Below, one piece after another: positions 61,896 through 64,000 of a DNA stretch of 64,000 nt. How positions within the stretch are numbered: position 1 is the stretch's first letter; every line of letters starts with the position of its first letter. The notes below the pieces were generated by a model that was not told the DNA's origin, did no database searches, and was given only the letters and a program-made list of their open reading frames with translations. This stretch comes from JABDQW01 sp942492025 (GTDB lineage: Bacteria; Pseudomonadota; Gammaproteobacteria; SZUA-229), in the NCBI GenBank assembly GCA_942492025.1, contig CALODJ010000004.1:310001-374000 (forward strand), in the 5' to 3' direction. A program made the translations under genes and the position numbers.

Positions 61896-64000
61896 TTAGC
61901 TGTTCTGGGCAGTATTTCCTGGAGAAATTTCAGGTGCCTTGACGAAAAGCCGGTAAAGTAATGGAATTGCGAATAAAGTCAACAAGCTGGAGAATGCCAG
62001 CCCGGAAACAATAGCGGTTGCGACCGGGCCCCAGATCAGCGACGTCCCACCCAGTCCGAGTGCCAGTCCGGACAATCCAGCGATCGTGGTCAGTGTAGTA
62101 ATTAGAATCGGTATAATCCGGCGGCGTGCAGCATATATGGTTGCATGCGTAATGCTCATGCCCGCTTTGAGACGATCGTTGGCAGCTGAAATCAGCACGA
62201 TCGCGGCATTGACGGCGATGCCGGTGAGTGCGATCAGGCCAAATATCGTGTACAGGCTGATCGGATTCCCGGTGATTAGCAGGCCGAGGGTAACCCCGGT
62301 AAATGCCATCGGCATTGTCGAGATAATAATGAACGGCTGGAAATAGCTTTTGAACTGTGTTCCCAGAATCACGTAGATCAGTAATATTCCAAACAGGAAC
62401 AATACCAGCATGGAGTCCAGACTCTCCTGCAAGTCGTCGAGCTGACCACTGAAATTTAGGTCATTTTGCGGATACTGGTCGGCGATTTCGGCCCACCTGG
62501 CTCTGACCAGCTCGTTGGCCTGGACGGTATTCATCTGCGAGGTATCCAGGTCGGCTTCGACGGTGATGGCGCGACGAAAGTTGTAATGCCTGATATTACC
62601 GGGGCCCTGACCGGTCATCGCCCTCACAAAGGTATTCAATGGGCGTGCACCGCCGCCTGGCAGGGCGATGGCCGTCCGTAATAGTTGGTTGATATCATTC
62701 AGTTCGCTTTGAAGCGCCTTGACCCTGATTTCCAGCTCTTCACCCTTGTCCTGCATGCTGGCGACGATCTCACCATCAACCAGCAAACGCAGATTGCGAG
62801 CAAGATCGGCCGGCGTGAGGCCACTGTCCCGTAGTGCATTCATATCAAACGTCAGGCTCAGCTCATTGCGTCCTTTGATGGCATCATCGGTAATATCCTT
62901 GACCGCCGGTATCGTGCGTAACAGGCGCTTTAGCTGCTCGGCTGCAGCCGAGATCTGTCTCAGATCATCGCCCCGTACCTTGATGCTGATCGGTTTAGCG
63001 ACGGGTGGGCCGCCAGCGAGCCGGTAAAACGATATGTTCGAAGGCCCCGGATGGTCGGAGACGGTCGCGCGAATGTCGTCCAGGACTTCATCCACGCTCC
63101 GAAACGCAATGTCGTTGTCAATATCAGGTGCCAGACTGACAATAATCTGGCCGTACTGATCACCGAACAGTGCTTCGGTCTCGGTGAACAACTGTCCGGC
63201 ATAGCTCACCATGGCGCGCAGTTCTTCGGGGCGAATTTTTTCTCTGGCCCTGGCTTCAATTTCGAGCGTGGTCTGCAGAGTTGTTGCCAGCGGTGTGCCC
63301 GGCGGCATTTCGACATTGATGTAAAACTTGCGTTGGGGGTCACTGGCGAAAAAGTCGAACTTGACGACACCGCCCGCTACCACAGCGGCAGCTAACAGAA
63401 AAGCCAGCAACACAACGCTCGCTGCTACCTTCGGGTAGCGCATGACCCTGATCAGCGCGCGTATGTATTTGAGCTGCAAACTATGGGTAATGCGGCGGCG
63501 CAATGAATGCGTTGCGGATGGCCGGGAGAAGCCGGCCTTGCTGGCGAGCACGTGTGCCGGCAACATCCAGTAAGCTTCGATTAGGCTGATCAACAGCGCA
63601 ATGGTAACCACCATGGGTACCACTTTCAGAAACTGGCCCATGATACCGGTCATCAGCATCAGCGGCGAGAATGCGGCGATAGTGGTGAACACGGCGGCCG
63701 TCACCGGTGCAAAGACTTCCTTGAGTGAATCAATGCAGGCTGTCAGGCGCTCAACGCCGTGGTTGAGTCTTTCGTAGATTGACTCGACCACGACGACCGC
63801 GTCGTCGACCAGCATACCGAGGGAGATCACCGCACCCAGCAGGACCATCACGTTGAGGCTATGCCCCAGGATACCCAGTGCCCAGAAGGTGCCTGCCAGA
63901 ATGAACGGAATGCCGATACTGGTCAGAAAGGCAATGCGGAAGCCCAGAAAAAGCCAGGTCACGAACAGTACGAAGAGTAAACCGAGCAGCGCGTTGTTTT
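61896..64000 (-). CDS. RND-family efflux pump permease (N-terminal part beyond window)
   Basis: The C-terminal 700 residues of an AcrB-like inner-membrane pump; the reading frame is open to the window edge, so about 340 N-terminal residues are missing. The proton-relay Asp pair of helix 4 is visible (LVDDAVVVVESIYER, near visible residue 66). The second half has the porter domain and helices 7-12 with GIAVNAAIVLISAANDRL. Substrate class (drug, metal or other) cannot be assigned without the N-terminal half and the adjacent adaptor gene. Confidence 0.92.
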   Translation of the reverse strand, partial: NNALLGLLFVLFVTWLFLGFRIAFLTSIGIPFILAGTFWALGILGHSLNVMVLLGAVISLGMLVDDAVVVVESIYERLNHGVERLTACIDSLKEVFAPVTAAVFTTIAAFSPLMLMTGIMGQFLKVVPMVVTIALLISLIEAYWMLPAHVLASKAGFSRPSATHSLRRRITHSLQLKYIRALIRVMRYPKVAASVVLLAFLLAAAVVAGGVVKFDFFASDPQRKFYINVEMPPGTPLATTLQTTLEIEARAREKIRPEELRAMVSYAGQLFTETEALFGDQYGQIIVSLAPDIDNDIAFRSVDEVLDDIRATVSDHPGPSNISFYRLAGGPPVAKPISIKVRGDDLRQISAAAEQLKRLLRTIPAVKDITDDAIKGRNELSLTFDMNALRDSGLTPADLARNLRLLVDGEIVASMQDKGEELEIRVKALQSELNDINQLLRTAIALPGGGARPLNTFVRAMTGQGPGNIRHYNFRRAITVEADLDTSQMNTVQANELVRARWAEIADQYPQNDLNFSGQLDDLQESLDSMLVLFLFGILLIYVILGTQFKSYFQPFIIISTMPMAFTGVTLGLLITGNPISLYTIFGLIALTGIAVNAAIVLISAANDRLKAGMSITHATIYAARRRIIPILITTLTTIAGLSGLALGLGGTSLIWGPVATAIVSGLAFSSLLTLFAIPLLYRLFVKAPEISPGNTAQNS

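Overview
The window is a chromosomal segment from a gammaproteobacterium, probably an environmental or marine lineage near the purple/sulfur-bacteria part of the class. The evidence is E. coli-like ribosomal proteins, the thrU-tyrU-glyT-thrT-tufB tRNA operon layout, RimP-NusA-IF2 order, GluQ-RS beside DksA, and a joined rif + str + S10 + spc + alpha supercluster. Order and genus cannot be resolved from sequence reading alone. Base composition and codon use look even, and I see no prophage, CRISPR array, integrase or transposase gene.

Layout. 1-4.3 kb: a truncated POT-family peptide transporter and a TfoX-N protein (minus strand), then birA-coaX-SPOR protein. 4.7-23.8 kb: four tRNAs, tufB, tRNA-Trp, secE-nusG, rplKA, rplJL, rpoBC, rpsLG-fusA-tufA-rpsJ. 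24.2-37.6 kb: the rest of the S10 operon, spc (with secY and rpmJ) and alpha (with rpoA). 37.6-43 kb: a small conserved protein, uvrA, a YajR-type MFS transporter and ssb. 43.6-52.2 kb: rimP-nusA-infB-rbfA-truB-rpsO-pnp. 52.4-57.3 kb: a SPOR lipoprotein, a four-gene TatT-type TRAP transporter and a CPXCG protein. 57.6-64 kb (minus strand): a DUF302 protein, acs, gluQ, dksA and a truncated RND efflux pump. Most of the window therefore encodes transcription and translation machinery: RNA polymerase core, NusA/NusG, EF-Tu/EF-G/IF2, about 30 ribosomal proteins, and ribosome or tRNA maturation factors. DksA couples rRNA and r-protein transcription to ppGpp.

The gene content is conventional; the unusual part is between the genes. 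At least four unrelated palindromic or MITE-like elements sit in intergenic positions. One family of about 157 bp has two copies: one inside the spc operon between rplF and rplR, the other touching the acs stop codon. A 249-bp element with perfect 21-bp terminal inverted repeats lies between rplQ and uvrA, and a partial copy lies at 57.54-57.60 kb. A 124-bp nested palindrome separates infB from rbfA, and an 81-bp palindrome follows pnp. Other points are a 24-bp tandem duplication of the tufA 3' end that now forms the rpsJ ribosome-binding region, a terminator-promoter-leader-attenuator block between rpsJ and rplC where most relatives have a short spacer, and a run of five hairpins followed by a conserved L10 leader between rplA and rplJ.

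Limits: all family assignments rest on recognised motifs and remembered homologues, with no database search. Start codons were re-chosen where an upstream in-frame start would give an implausible N-terminus.
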